From G963668435 sp963668435 (lineage in GTDB: Bacteria; Latescibacterota; Latescibacteria; Latescibacterales; Latescibacteraceae), in contig CAXXSC010000005.1 of the NCBI GenBank assembly GCA_963668435.2, positions 248,001-312,000 of the forward strand: a stretch of 64,000 nt of DNA, read 5' to 3'. Below, in pieces: positions 16,860-25,832 of this stretch (positions within the stretch are counted from its first letter, which is position 1; each line of letters starts with the position of its first letter). The notes below the pieces were generated by a model, which had not been told where the DNA came from, did not search any database, and saw only the letters and a program-made list of their open reading frames with translations. The position numbers and the translations under genes are program-made.

Positions 16860-17042
16860 ATGAAACTGGAACACTCTATCAGACTGCTTGCCGGATCACT
16901 GGTGCTCTCCGGCCTTACGCTCGGCTATTTTGTCGACGCTCGCTGGCAGCTCCTTACCGCGTTCGTAGGGCTCAACCTTATTCAGTCCTCATTCACGAAA
17001 TGGTGTCCGGCTGAATCAGTACTTAGAAAATTCACTCAATAG
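16860..17042 (+). CDS. DUF2892-type small membrane protein
   Basis: This 60-residue protein has two hydrophobic segments (LLAGSLVLSGLTLGYFV and LLTAFVGLNLIQSSF) and the FTKWCP motif of DUF2892/YgaP-type transmembrane domains, with a single Cys near the end of the second helix. In other bacteria this domain occurs alone or fused to rhodanese domains; its function is not settled. It is the first gene of the operon, 40 bp before the MMPL permease, with AGAAGGA upstream. Confidence 0.8.
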   Translation: MKLEHSIRLLAGSLVLSGLTLGYFVDARWQLLTAFVGLNLIQSSFTKWCPAESVLRKFTQ

Positions 17043-17082
17043 ATAGTACGAACTGAACAGTTCAAAAGAAAGGATTTCTTAC

Positions 17083-20000
17083 ATGAAGCATTTCATTATC
17101 AAGTTTTCGATGAACCACCCGAGAATCATTATCGCGGCGGTTGTACTCCTTACAGTCATCGCCGGATTGCAGTTCCCGAAAATCAATATCGACACTGATC
17201 CCAAGAACATGCTCAGACAAGACGAACATGTCCGCGTCTTCCACGAGGAGATGAAAGAGGCATTCAATCTCAACGACATGCTCGTTCTCGGTATCTTCGA
17301 CAATCGAGGCGTCTTCAACGAGACCACAGTCCCGAGAATTCTCGCTATCACCGAGGAGATTAAAGACCTCGACGGTGTCATAGTCGACGATATCATGGCC
17401 ATCGGCGAGGTGGACGATATCACAAGCGAGGGCGGCACGATCCGCGTGCACCCGCTTGTCGAGTCTGTCCCGGAAAACGCCGAACAGGGCCTCGATCTGA
17501 AATTCGCCATCGAGCGTAATCCGATTCTCCGCAACAAGCTTGCCTCGCTGGACGGCAAACTCGCGGGCATCTACATCCCCATCGAGGACAACAGCATGAG
17601 TTTCCGTCTCTCACGTGAGATCGAGGAGATCGCAAGCCGTCACCTCGACCGTGAGGATTTCTATGTCGCGGGCCTTCCTGTCGCCGAGGACACATTCGGC
17701 GCGGAAATGTTCCGCCAGATGGGCGTATCGGCACCGCTGGCAGGGCTGATCATCGGCCTCTTGCTGCTTTTCTTTTTCCGTAAGCTCATCGTTGTTTTCG
17801 CCCCGATGGCGTTGGCAATGGTAACCGTGGTCTGGACAATGGGCCTTCTGATCGGCACCGGCCACACCGTGCATATCATGAGTTCCATGATCCCCATATT
17901 CCTGTTCCCGATCGCGGTCTTGAACAGCATCCATATCCTGAGTTCGTTCCACGAGCGCTACCAGAAGTACAAACACATGAAAACGACAATCCTTCACACG
18001 ATGGAGGAGCTCTTTTCGCCGATGCTGTTCACCTCGCTCACTACGGTGGTCGGATTCCTGTCGCTTGCGCTGACTCCGATTCCGCCGGTTCAGGTCTTCG
18101 GCATATTCGTGAGTTTCGGTATCGCCTCGGCGTGGCTGTTGTCAATGACATTCCTGCCCGCTTACGCATCGCTTCTTCCGCGCAGTTCGCTGAAGAATTT
18201 CGGCATCACCGAGGAGGGCGACGATTCCATCATGGCCCGCATCCTGCCTTTCGTGCAGAGATGGGCGACCGGCAGGGCCCGTCTTGTCGCCGCAGCGACA
18301 GTCGTAGCGCTCGTTATTTCGGCGGTGGGTATCAGCCGCATAGTGGTCAACGACAACCCGGTCAACTGGTTCAAGAAAAGCCACCCGCTCCGTATCGCCG
18401 ATACTGTCATGAACGATCACATGGGCGGCACCTATATGTCGCATCTGGTCTTCGAGGGCGATGAGGACATGTTCAAGGAACCCGAGGTGGTCGCCTACAT
18501 GGAAGCAGTCCAGAAACACATCAACGATCAGGAGAGTGTCGGCGCGACAAGCTCCATTGTCGATGTTCTGAAAAAGATATCGTTCGAGCTTAAGGGCGAA
18601 AGCACCCTTCCCCAGAATTACGACGAGATCGCGCAGTATTATTTCATATACGAGATGGCCGGCGGCGACCCGGACGACCTGTTCACGTTCATCACCTCCG
18701 ATTACTCCAAGGCACATATCTGGATTCAGATGACAAAGGGAGACAATGTCCTCATGAGCAATGTGGTGGACGAGGTTGCGGATTACATGGCGGTCAATCC
18801 CCCGCCTGAGGGCCTCCGTACCGAATGGGCCGGACTGAACTACATCAACGTTGTCTGGCAGGACAAGATGGTCAAGGGCATGCTCTGGTCGCTGCTTGGC
18901 AGTTTCGCCACGGTGTTCGTAATGATGATCATCCTCTTCCGGTCTTTCCTCTGGGGAGTTCTGTCCATGATCCCGCTGACCACGACTATCACGCTGATCT
19001 ATGCGTTGATCGGGTTCATCGGCAAGCCCTATGACATGCCGGTCGCAGTCCTGTCCTCGCTGACACTGGGCCTCTCGATCGATTTCGCCATTCATTTCAT
19101 CAAGCGCGCCCAGTTCATCCATGCGCAGACCGGCGATTTCAAACTGACCATGGAACAGATGTTCCAGGAACCCGCAAAGGCAATCACGAGGAACATGCTG
19201 GTCATCGCCATCGGTTTCGTGCCGCTTTTCCTGGCGAGCCTCGTTCCCTATATCACGGTCGGCCTGTTCTTCTTCATCATCATGCTGGTCAGCGGTATCG
19301 CGACACTCATTATCATGCCGGCAATGTCGGCCTTACTTAAAAACAGACTTTTTCCCACATATGCACTCAACAATGAAAGCAAAAGGAGCAGATCAATGAA
19401 TAACAAAGTCGGAACAGTAGTCGCATCCATAGCGGCAATAGGTATCGGTATCAGCGCATTTTTCGCATCGACAGGAACGGCTTCGGCTGATGACGCGGTC
19501 AATGCAGCAGAGATCATGAAACAGTCACATCTCAACTATTATTATGCTGCCGATGACGGTGTCTCCGAGGTCGAAATGTCGATCACAAACAAGCGCGGCA
19601 AAACCCGTGTCCGTAAATTCACGATGCTCAGAAAGGATTTCGGCGAGGGCGGCGAGCAGCGCTATTACACCTATTTCAAGGAGCCGGGCGATGTCCGCAG
19701 GATGACTTTCATGGTCTGGAAAAACCCGGACGCCAACGATGACCGCTGGATATACATCCCCTCGCTCGACCTGGTGAAACGTATCGCGGCGAACGACAAG
19801 AACTCCAGCTTCGTCGGCTCCGATTTCACCTACGAGGATGTCTCCGGCCGTCACTGGAGCGAGGATGAGCACAGTGTTGTCCGCGAGGAAACGCTCGACG
19901 GCAAAAACAGCTATGTGATCAAGAGCGTCCCGATAGATCCGAAATCGACCTCCTACGCCTACCGTCTGAGCTGGGTCGACAAGGAGTCATTCCTGCCGCT

Positions 20001-20229
20001 CAAGGAAGAGTATTATAACAAGAAAGATGAGCTGGAACGTACTTTCACCGCCGAAAAAATCGAGGATATCGACGGCATACCGACAATCACCGAGCGCTCC
20101 ATGACCGATGAGAAAAAAGGCAACAAGACAATCGTGTCCTTCTCCTCGATCAAGTATAACGCCTCGGTTGAGGATGAAGTTTTCAGCGAGCGCTTCCTGA
20201 AACAGCCGCCACGTCAGTTCATACAGTAA
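17083..20229 (+). CDS. MMPL/RND-family permease in frame with a LolA-like outer-membrane-lipoprotein-sorting domain
   Basis: Residues 1 to about 760 are an MMPL permease with two repeats, each with a periplasmic loop and a bundle of five membrane segments after a leading helix, about 12 TM in all; such proteins export hydrophobic lipids or related compounds. From Met772 (base 19396) the chain reads like a new protein: a Sec-type signal (VASIAAIGIGISAFF...TASA) followed by a ~240-residue domain of the outer membrane lipoprotein-sorting protein type (LolA-like fold, PGDVRRMTFMVWKN, DDRWIYIPSLDLVKRI, FVGSDFTYEDV). There is no stop between them, yet AAAGGAG lies 8 nt before ATG 19396. So either a fusion is made, with the signal acting as a 13th TM, or a second protein also starts inside. 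Confidence 0.85.
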   Translation: MKHFIIKFSMNHPRIIIAAVVLLTVIAGLQFPKINIDTDPKNMLRQDEHVRVFHEEMKEAFNLNDMLVLGIFDNRGVFNETTVPRILAITEEIKDLDGVIVDDIMAIGEVDDITSEGGTIRVHPLVESVPENAEQGLDLKFAIERNPILRNKLASLDGKLAGIYIPIEDNSMSFRLSREIEEIASRHLDREDFYVAGLPVAEDTFGAEMFRQMGVSAPLAGLIIGLLLLFFFRKLIVVFAPMALAMVTVVWTMGLLIGTGHTVHIMSSMIPIFLFPIAVLNSIHILSSFHERYQKYKHMKTTILHTMEELFSPMLFTSLTTVVGFLSLALTPIPPVQVFGIFVSFGIASAWLLSMTFLPAYASLLPRSSLKNFGITEEGDDSIMARILPFVQRWATGRARLVAAATVVALVISAVGISRIVVNDNPVNWFKKSHPLRIADTVMNDHMGGTYMSHLVFEGDEDMFKEPEVVAYMEAVQKHINDQESVGATSSIVDVLKKISFELKGESTLPQNYDEIAQYYFIYEMAGGDPDDLFTFITSDYSKAHIWIQMTKGDNVLMSNVVDEVADYMAVNPPPEGLRTEWAGLNYINVVWQDKMVKGMLWSLLGSFATVFVMMIILFRSFLWGVLSMIPLTTTITLIYALIGFIGKPYDMPVAVLSSLTLGLSIDFAIHFIKRAQFIHAQTGDFKLTMEQMFQEPAKAITRNMLVIAIGFVPLFLASLVPYITVGLFFFIIMLVSGIATLIIMPAMSALLKNRLFPTYALNNESKRSRSMNNKVGTVVASIAAIGIGISAFFASTGTASADDAVNAAEIMKQSHLNYYYAADDGVSEVEMSITNKRGKTRVRKFTMLRKDFGEGGEQRYYTYFKEPGDVRRMTFMVWKNPDANDDRWIYIPSLDLVKRIAANDKNSSFVGSDFTYEDVSGRHWSEDEHSVVREETLDGKNSYVIKSVPIDPKSTSYAYRLSWVDKESFLPLKEEYYNKKDELERTFTAEKIEDIDGIPTITERSMTDEKKGNKTIVSFSSIKYNASVEDEVFSERFLKQPPRQFIQ

Positions 20230-20363
20230 TTGTAATGGTGAAAAATGAAATTGCGGGGTATCCTGCCCGGACCGGCAGATAACAGGCCAGCACAGTGTAA
20301 TGGATGCCCCACTTTCAATAAAGCTTCGAAATGAGTTTTGACGTAATGAAAGGAAGACTTATT

Positions 20364-21617
20364 ATGAAAATAAAGTATTACCTCTTTATAGCCCTCGCAC
20401 TGCTTGCGGGAGCAGGGAATTTACAGGCGGAAGGCCTCGAAATGCACGGATTTTTCGAGGGCGCCTACGGCGGCAGGGTTGTCGACAATCCCGCCATTAC
20501 CGACAGCGATTACACCATGGAGGAAACACGCCTCCAGATGCAGATACAGCATTTCGCGGAAACAGCCGAGTTTTTCGGTTCGGTCGATTTCCTCAGCGAT
20601 TCGGCCGGGGGTCAGGGATTCGATGCGTATATCCGTGAGGCCTACGCCAAATTCGGTTTCGCCGGCATGGCCGATGTCAAGGTGGGACGGCAGATCGTAA
20701 CCTGGGGCACCGGCGACCTCCTGTTCATCAACGACGTTTTCCCGAAAGACTATGTCTCGTTTTTCACCGGACGCGAGGACCAGTATCTGAAACATCCCTC
20801 AGACGCTCTCAGGCTGAAACTGTATACGAAAGCGATCAGTCTCGATATAGTCGGTATCCCGTTTTTCGATCCGGACCAGATGCCCACAGGCGCGAAACTA
20901 TCCTATTTCAATCCGCTTGCAGGCGGTATCGTGGGCAGCACTGCCCTTCCCGCGCCGAGCCAGCCTGAACGGAAATTCAACAACGGTGAGATTGCTGTCC
21001 GTGCCTACCGATATTTGGGAAGTTTCCAGCTCAGCGGCTATTTCTTCCGCGGCCTTTACAAAACACCGCAGGGCATGGATATGAGCGCCGGCACGCTTTA
21101 TTACCCCGAGCTAGGTGTCTATGGCGCCAGCGCGCGCGGCCCCCTGTTCTCAGGTGTTGTCTCGGCTGAATACGGCTATTACGACTCCATCGACGAAGAC
21201 AATGGCGCGAATCCGCTGATCCCGAACAGCCAGCACCGTTATCTTCTCGGCTACGAACGCCAGCTCTGGACCGATTTCACGGCAGGTATCCAGTACTATG
21301 GCGAGTATATGCTCGATTACGGTAATTACGAAAGCAGTATTCCTGTGGGCTCACCGACGTTTGACGAGCTCAGACAGGTTTTTACCACGCGTCTCTCGCA
21401 GGAGCTTTTCTATCAGACTGTCCGTCTCTCGCTTTTCGCTTTTGTCAGCCCCACGGATGAGGACTGGCACCTGAGGCCCTCGGTCACCTATCGTTATTCC
21501 GATGCAGTCTCCATTTCCGGCGGCGGCAATTTTTTCGGCGGTGCGGATGATTATACCATGTTCGGCCAGTTCGAGGACAACAACAACCTCTACGCCAGGG
21601 TGCGCTATAATTTCTAA
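20364..21617 (+). CDS. Outer-membrane beta-barrel protein of the MMPL/LolA-like operon
   Basis: The 417-residue protein starts at ATG 20364 (AAAGGAAG upstream) with signal peptide MKIKYYLFIALALLAGAGNLQA; an earlier ATG at 20331 lacks a ribosome site. The mature part alternates aromatic and polar residues, with repeated YG/FG endings such as VKVGRQIVTWGTGDLLFINDVFPKD, a motif shared with DUF1302-like barrels that accompany MMPL permeases, and ends in the C-terminal aromatic signature YARVRYNF. It likely forms the outer-membrane part of the export or lipid-transfer route served by the two upstream genes. The substrate is unknown. Confidence 0.75.
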   Translation: MKIKYYLFIALALLAGAGNLQAEGLEMHGFFEGAYGGRVVDNPAITDSDYTMEETRLQMQIQHFAETAEFFGSVDFLSDSAGGQGFDAYIREAYAKFGFAGMADVKVGRQIVTWGTGDLLFINDVFPKDYVSFFTGREDQYLKHPSDALRLKLYTKAISLDIVGIPFFDPDQMPTGAKLSYFNPLAGGIVGSTALPAPSQPERKFNNGEIAVRAYRYLGSFQLSGYFFRGLYKTPQGMDMSAGTLYYPELGVYGASARGPLFSGVVSAEYGYYDSIDEDNGANPLIPNSQHRYLLGYERQLWTDFTAGIQYYGEYMLDYGNYESSIPVGSPTFDELRQVFTTRLSQELFYQTVRLSLFAFVSPTDEDWHLRPSVTYRYSDAVSISGGGNFFGGADDYTMFGQFEDNNNLYARVRYNF

Positions 21618-21641
21618 TATTTATTCACCGGCTATAACAAT

Positions 21642-21680
21642 AAAAGGCACAACGGACAAAATATCCGCTGTGCCTTTTTT
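21642..21680 (+). terminator. Rho-independent terminator after the barrel gene
   Basis: AAAGGCACA-A-CGGA pairs with TCCG-C-TGTGCCTTTTTT around a 7-base loop, 25 bp after the stop. Confidence 0.85.
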
Positions 21681-21702
21681 GGCAGGCTACTACCGGTGAA
21701 GC

Positions 21703-21921
21703 TTATCTTTGAGCCAGCAACATCTCAGCTTTGTCTACCTGATTCGGATAGAGGTTCGGCGGAACTTGTGACCCTCCGAGTGTCCTGAAAATCATATGAC
21801 GGGCGCAGTTACTGTTATCACCCTGACAGAATTTCCGTTTGTACATCGAGGCAGTTCCCGGCTTATCAGCCATTTTGTCATTGAAAAACGGGCAGCGGGG
21901 CAGGCATTCACAGTCAGCCAT
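21703..21921 (-). CDS. Small cysteine-rich protein
   Basis: The 72-residue protein starts MADCECLPRCPFFNDKMADKP and later has FCQGDNSNCARHMIF, giving five cysteines (4, 6, 10, 32, 39) spaced like a metal or Fe-S site, followed by VPPNLYPNQ. I have the impression of a small uncharacterised family with this C-x-C-x3-C-P-F-F-N start in environmental bacteria, often beside signalling genes, but cannot name it. AAAGGAT precedes the ATG. It is convergent with the barrel gene, 23 bp past its terminator. Confidence 0.65.
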   Translation of the reverse strand: MADCECLPRCPFFNDKMADKPGTASMYKRKFCQGDNSNCARHMIFRTLGGSQVPPNLYPNQVDKAEMLLAQR

Positions 21922-22205
21922 TATTTCTATCCTTTCAGTGTGTTGTTTGTAAAAAACTATACTCGGTGCTTTTCTGCCAGATTAATAATGCAATTCCCAT
22001 ACCAAAAAGGTTGCATTTTTGCAATATGCTGTTTTTTAGGGACATCCATTTGACAATCCCACAGACCTGAAATACACCCCCGGCCGGATCGCCAGCCAAA
22101 ACGTCCAAGTTTATGACACAATGTCATCTGGAAAATCGTTGCTTCCAATCCCTGTGAGTCATATAATGATACGTTGTCAAAACGAAAACTTTCCCGGAGG
22201 ATCAT

Positions 22206-23486
22206 GTGATCTCAGAAGTCAGAAAAAGCAGACGTTCATTCATTGCGGGCACAGCGGCAGCAGCGGCATCAACCGCGCTTTCGGCATCTTCCTACGCCCG
22301 TGTTATCGGCGCAAACGACCGTATCGGCATCGGTGTCATCGGCTGCGGCAACCGTGGTGTCGACCTTATGAACCAGATGCTGCCGTTCAAGGACAGCGAG
22401 AATTTCACCATCAACGCTCTCTGCGATGTCTGGAAAAAGAACCGTAACAAAAGCGGTATCTGGATCAAAAACAATTTTGGCCGCCGCCCGAAAATGAAAG
22501 CCCGTTACCAGGAACTACTCGAACTGCCGGAGGTCGATGCTGTCCTTATAGCCTCGCCCGACCACACCCATGTTCGGATCATGACCGCGGCAAGCGATCT
22601 CGGCAAGGACGTTTTCTGTGAAAAACCCATGGCGATGAATATGGAGGATGCCCGTGCCGCGGTCGAAACGGTGCGGAAGAACAAGACCATCTGTCAGATC
22701 GGCACACAACGCCGCAGCGACGGCCGCTATATCAGCGCGGCGAAATACATACAGGGCGGCAATCTCGGCACTGTAGTTTCCGCCGACCTCAAGTGGAACG
22801 ACAGCAGCCCCCGCTGGGTCCGCGATTTCAACGATGTCAAGCCCGATGATCTCGACTGGGAGGCATTCCTTCAGGATGCACCGAAACGGCCGTTCGATCC
22901 GCGACGCTACAAATGCTGGCACCTTTACCGCGACTATTCACTCGGACCGCTCGCAGTCCTCGGCGCTCACCTCACCGACCTTGTCACCTGGTATCTCGGC
23001 ATGGGCTGCCCGGAAAACGCCGTGGCGTTCGGCGACCGCATTGTCTGGAAAGAACGCGAACAGTACGACACCATTATCGCCACATTCAAGTATCCCGGAT
23101 TCATCGCCACCTGCGAACACCGTCTGGGCAACAGCAGTATGCGCTCGGAAGCCGCATTCTACGGCACACAAGGTACGCTGACCGCACAGGAAATCAGCAA
23201 CGAAGGCATGGTGGATCCGAAACTCCTTGCACCGAAAGGTGACATTTTCGCCAGCTCGCCGCTCGCATCGGCAAAAACGGAAAAGCGTATCCCCATCGAG
23301 GCAGACCCGGAAGGCCGTCACCATATAGTCGACTGGATACACGCCATGCGTGACCGCCGCGATCCAAGTGCAACTGTCGAGGACGGTTACGTACATTCGG
23401 TCATATCCATGATGGGCCAGTGGGCCGCGGAACGGAAAAAATGCCTCGCCTATGACGCTGACAAACGCGATATCGTGGAGGCCTGA
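22206..23486 (+). CDS. TAT-exported Gfo/Idh/MocA-family oxidoreductase
   Basis: The 426-residue protein has a twin-arginine signal (KSRRSFIAGTAAAAASTAL) and then a Rossmann domain with GIGVIGCGNRGVDL, ASPDHTH, and the DVFCEKPMA motif carrying the family Lys. The C-terminal part forms the substrate domain (SLGPLAVLGAHLTDLVTWYLG). Such proteins use NAD(P) to oxidise or epimerise sugars or inositols; TAT export with bound cofactor is known for related glucose-fructose oxidoreductases. The start is GTG 22206 after GGAGG; an overlapping ATG at 22204 is out of frame and stops at once. Two bases separate it from the DUF6807 gene, so they share an operon and probably a pathway. Confidence 0.9.
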   Translation: MISEVRKSRRSFIAGTAAAAASTALSASSYARVIGANDRIGIGVIGCGNRGVDLMNQMLPFKDSENFTINALCDVWKKNRNKSGIWIKNNFGRRPKMKARYQELLELPEVDAVLIASPDHTHVRIMTAASDLGKDVFCEKPMAMNMEDARAAVETVRKNKTICQIGTQRRSDGRYISAAKYIQGGNLGTVVSADLKWNDSSPRWVRDFNDVKPDDLDWEAFLQDAPKRPFDPRRYKCWHLYRDYSLGPLAVLGAHLTDLVTWYLGMGCPENAVAFGDRIVWKEREQYDTIIATFKYPGFIATCEHRLGNSSMRSEAAFYGTQGTLTAQEISNEGMVDPKLLAPKGDIFASSPLASAKTEKRIPIEADPEGRHHIVDWIHAMRDRRDPSATVEDGYVHSVISMMGQWAAERKKCLAYDADKRDIVEA

Positions 23487-23488
23487 CA

Positions 23489-24448
23489 ATGAGCTTGTCA
23501 CTGAGGACACTGGTCATCACCTCCGCCCTGCTCTGCCTCACGGCCACGGTCAGACTGACGGCATTTGCGGCAGACAACAGCTCGCCGTTCTCGTTCACCG
23601 AGCGTGAAAGCAAATTCCTCGACCTGACGGAGGACGGCGAGGCGGTGCTGACCTATGTCTTCGGCATATATCTCAAGGACGGTGTCCCGGAAGACCGTCG
23701 CCGCGCGAATTACATCCATCCGCTGCACGGGCTCGATGGCGAGATCGTGAGCGATGATTTCCCGGAGGACCATCACCATCACCGCGGCCTCTTTTTCGCC
23801 TGGCCGACTGTCGTGGTCGATGGCGATTCACTCGACCTCTGGCACATCAACGGCATCGAAAAAATATTCGAGCGCTGGACAAGCCGTGAAACCACAAAAG
23901 ACTACGCCTGTTTCTCCCTCGTGAACAGCTGGCACACGGCCACACGCAAGGTGGTGCGCGAGACTGCGATCTACACGGTCTACCGGGCGGGGAGAAAAGG
24001 GCGCGCCATCGACGTGGAACTCACGCTCGAGGCACTCGGCAGCGATGTCTTCATGGCCGGTTCTCGCAACTCGAAAGGTTACGGCGGCGCAAATTTCCGT
24101 CCCGCACCGTTCACGGAAGAAGTTATCACAACCGAACTCGGCGAACAGAAAGACAGCGATCTCAGGCGTTTTCCCTGGGCCGATTTTTCGGCGCGTTTCG
24201 AGGGGGCCGAGAACCGTTCCGGCGTGGCGATTTTCCCGCATCCGGATAATCTCAACACGCCCAACGGCTGGTGTCTCAGGCATTACGGTTTCCTCGGTGT
24301 CTCCTGGCCGGGCAGGAATCCATACCTGCTCCGTACCGGCAGGCCGCTGACACTCCGCTACCGTGTCTGGATACACCGTGGCAGCGCAGATGAGGGCGCT
24401 GTTGCCGGAACATACGAGAAGTATGTGGCTGAGTCGCAAGTGAAGTAA
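23489..24448 (+). CDS. Exported DUF6807 (PmoA-like) protein
   Basis: The 319-residue protein has a Sec signal peptide (LVITSALLCLTATVRLTAFA) and the PmoA/DUF6807 features: YIHPLHGLDGEIVSDDFPEDHHHHRGLFFAW, with a histidine cluster that could bind metal, then DLWHINGIEK, GYGGANFRPAP and a final LRYRVWIHRG strand. Despite the old name it is unrelated to methane oxidation; these proteins accompany Gfo/Idh oxidoreductases in carbohydrate loci of Planctomycetes-, Verrucomicrobia- and FCB-type bacteria. A role in sugar modification is inferred from this linkage and the 2-bp gap to the oxidoreductase. Confidence 0.85.
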   Translation: MSLSLRTLVITSALLCLTATVRLTAFAADNSSPFSFTERESKFLDLTEDGEAVLTYVFGIYLKDGVPEDRRRANYIHPLHGLDGEIVSDDFPEDHHHHRGLFFAWPTVVVDGDSLDLWHINGIEKIFERWTSRETTKDYACFSLVNSWHTATRKVVRETAIYTVYRAGRKGRAIDVELTLEALGSDVFMAGSRNSKGYGGANFRPAPFTEEVITTELGEQKDSDLRRFPWADFSARFEGAENRSGVAIFPHPDNLNTPNGWCLRHYGFLGVSWPGRNPYLLRTGRPLTLRYRVWIHRGSADEGAVAGTYEKYVAESQVK

Positions 24449-24655
24449 AGGCGATCAAATCCAGCCTTTTCCCAGTTTTCTGCACCTTTTATAAAAGTTG
24501 TCGGGATACATCCATTTCTGTTAAAATGCGTCGTTTAAACCATAAAAAATGTCAAAGCCTGACATTTACATAGTGAGATCACCTAAGCCGCGAGCAGTTT
24601 CGTTCAGCTCGATATCAGACGTTTTTTGCGTTGTTATTTTCGGAAGGATAAGTCC

Positions 24656-25556
24656 ATGAAAAAGTCATTTCTGTTCCTCGTTGCCTCGATAATGCTGCTT
24701 TCATTTAAAGTTTCAGCCGCCGAAAACAAGCTCTCGGTCGAGCTTCAGGACGAGATGGCTATCATCCGCATCGACAAGGTCACTTTCACCTGCTACCGTT
24801 TCGGCGATGGCCAGAAATACCCTTATTTCTATCCCGTGAACGGCCCGGAATCCGGCGTTTTCGGTCACCACTGAATCGTCGCTGCCCTACCCACACCACC
24901 GCTCGCTCTTTTTCGGTCTCGACCGTGTCAACGGCGGCAATTACTGGCAGGAGGGCAACGACCGCGGCCAGATCATCTCGCGCGGACCAAAAGTGATCGA
25001 GAACAGCCCGGAAAAAATCGTGCTTTCCGACAACTGCGACTGGAAACAGCCAGGCGAGAGCCCGATAATCAGCGACAGCCGCACTATCACGGTGACCGCG
25101 CCCTCGGACAATATCCGCATCATCGATTTCGCCATCACCATGCACGCCATCGTGGATATCCATGTCCAGCAGACCAACCACTCGCTCTTTTCAGCACGCA
25201 TGGACCCTCGCCTCTCAGTCCAGCAGGGCGGCACACTCTCGAATTCAGAAGGTGGGGTAAAACAGGCGGGCACCGAAGGCAAAAACGCCGCCTGGGCAGA
25301 TTATTACGGCTCGTGGTTCGGGGTCACCGAGGGGCTCTCGATTTTCGATTCGCCGATCAATCCCTGGCATCCGAGCCAGTGGCTGACACGCGATTACGGT
25401 TTCTTCTCGCCCACACCCATGAACTGGCTCGGCGATAAGGGTTTCGACCTGAAACAGGGCGAGGACCTGAAACTGGAATACCGGGTTGTCGTTCACACGG
25501 GAACGACGGAAGACGCTGGAATCAGGAAAATGTACGAGGCATGGCAGGGCAAATAG
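24656..25556 (+). pseudogene. Second DUF6807 (PmoA-like) exported protein, frameshifted
   Basis: An ATG at 24656 (AAGGAT upstream) starts a signal peptide (MKKSFLFLVASIMLLSFKVSA) and about 70 residues up to NGPESG, where the frame must shift by one base near 24855 to continue as AFSVTTESSLPYPHHRSLFFGLDRVNGGNYW and on to GDKGFDLKQGEDLKLEYRVVVH. The PHHRSLFFG histidine motif and the late HPSQWLTRDYGF segment match the DUF6807 family but differ strongly from the neighbour at 23489. It would be about 300 residues if restored. A base-calling error is as likely as genuine decay because the rest of the reading frame is intact. Confidence 0.75.
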
Positions 25557-25832
25557 CAGTTCTCTGCCCCGAATCGGTCTTTGCATCAGGATATTCAGGC
25601 ACACTGTACCTTTCCCATTACTGCACATCTCAAAGACACTATACAGCTGATGTGGCAAGAGCCTGCGCCCAAAACGTTAAGCGAATAATTCCCTGCATTC
25701 TGACCGAGGAGGAAACGTCCGGAGATCAAGACACATAAACATTTTTCATTTTGTTGTGAGTTTAGAAATTACGTGCGGTCAATCCGAACATCGACATCAG
25801 ACACATAAAGCATCCGCCGAGGCCCGCCGAGG

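Noticed and set aside
13584..16860. Insertion-sequence or att-site borders around the sce7726-sce7725-RES module
   Set aside because: I looked for direct or inverted repeats and integrase or transposase remnants at both ends and saw none.
22203..22208. ATG just before the Gfo/Idh gene as its start
   Set aside because: It is out of frame with the gene and meets TGA immediately; GTG 22206 is the in-frame start after GGAGG.
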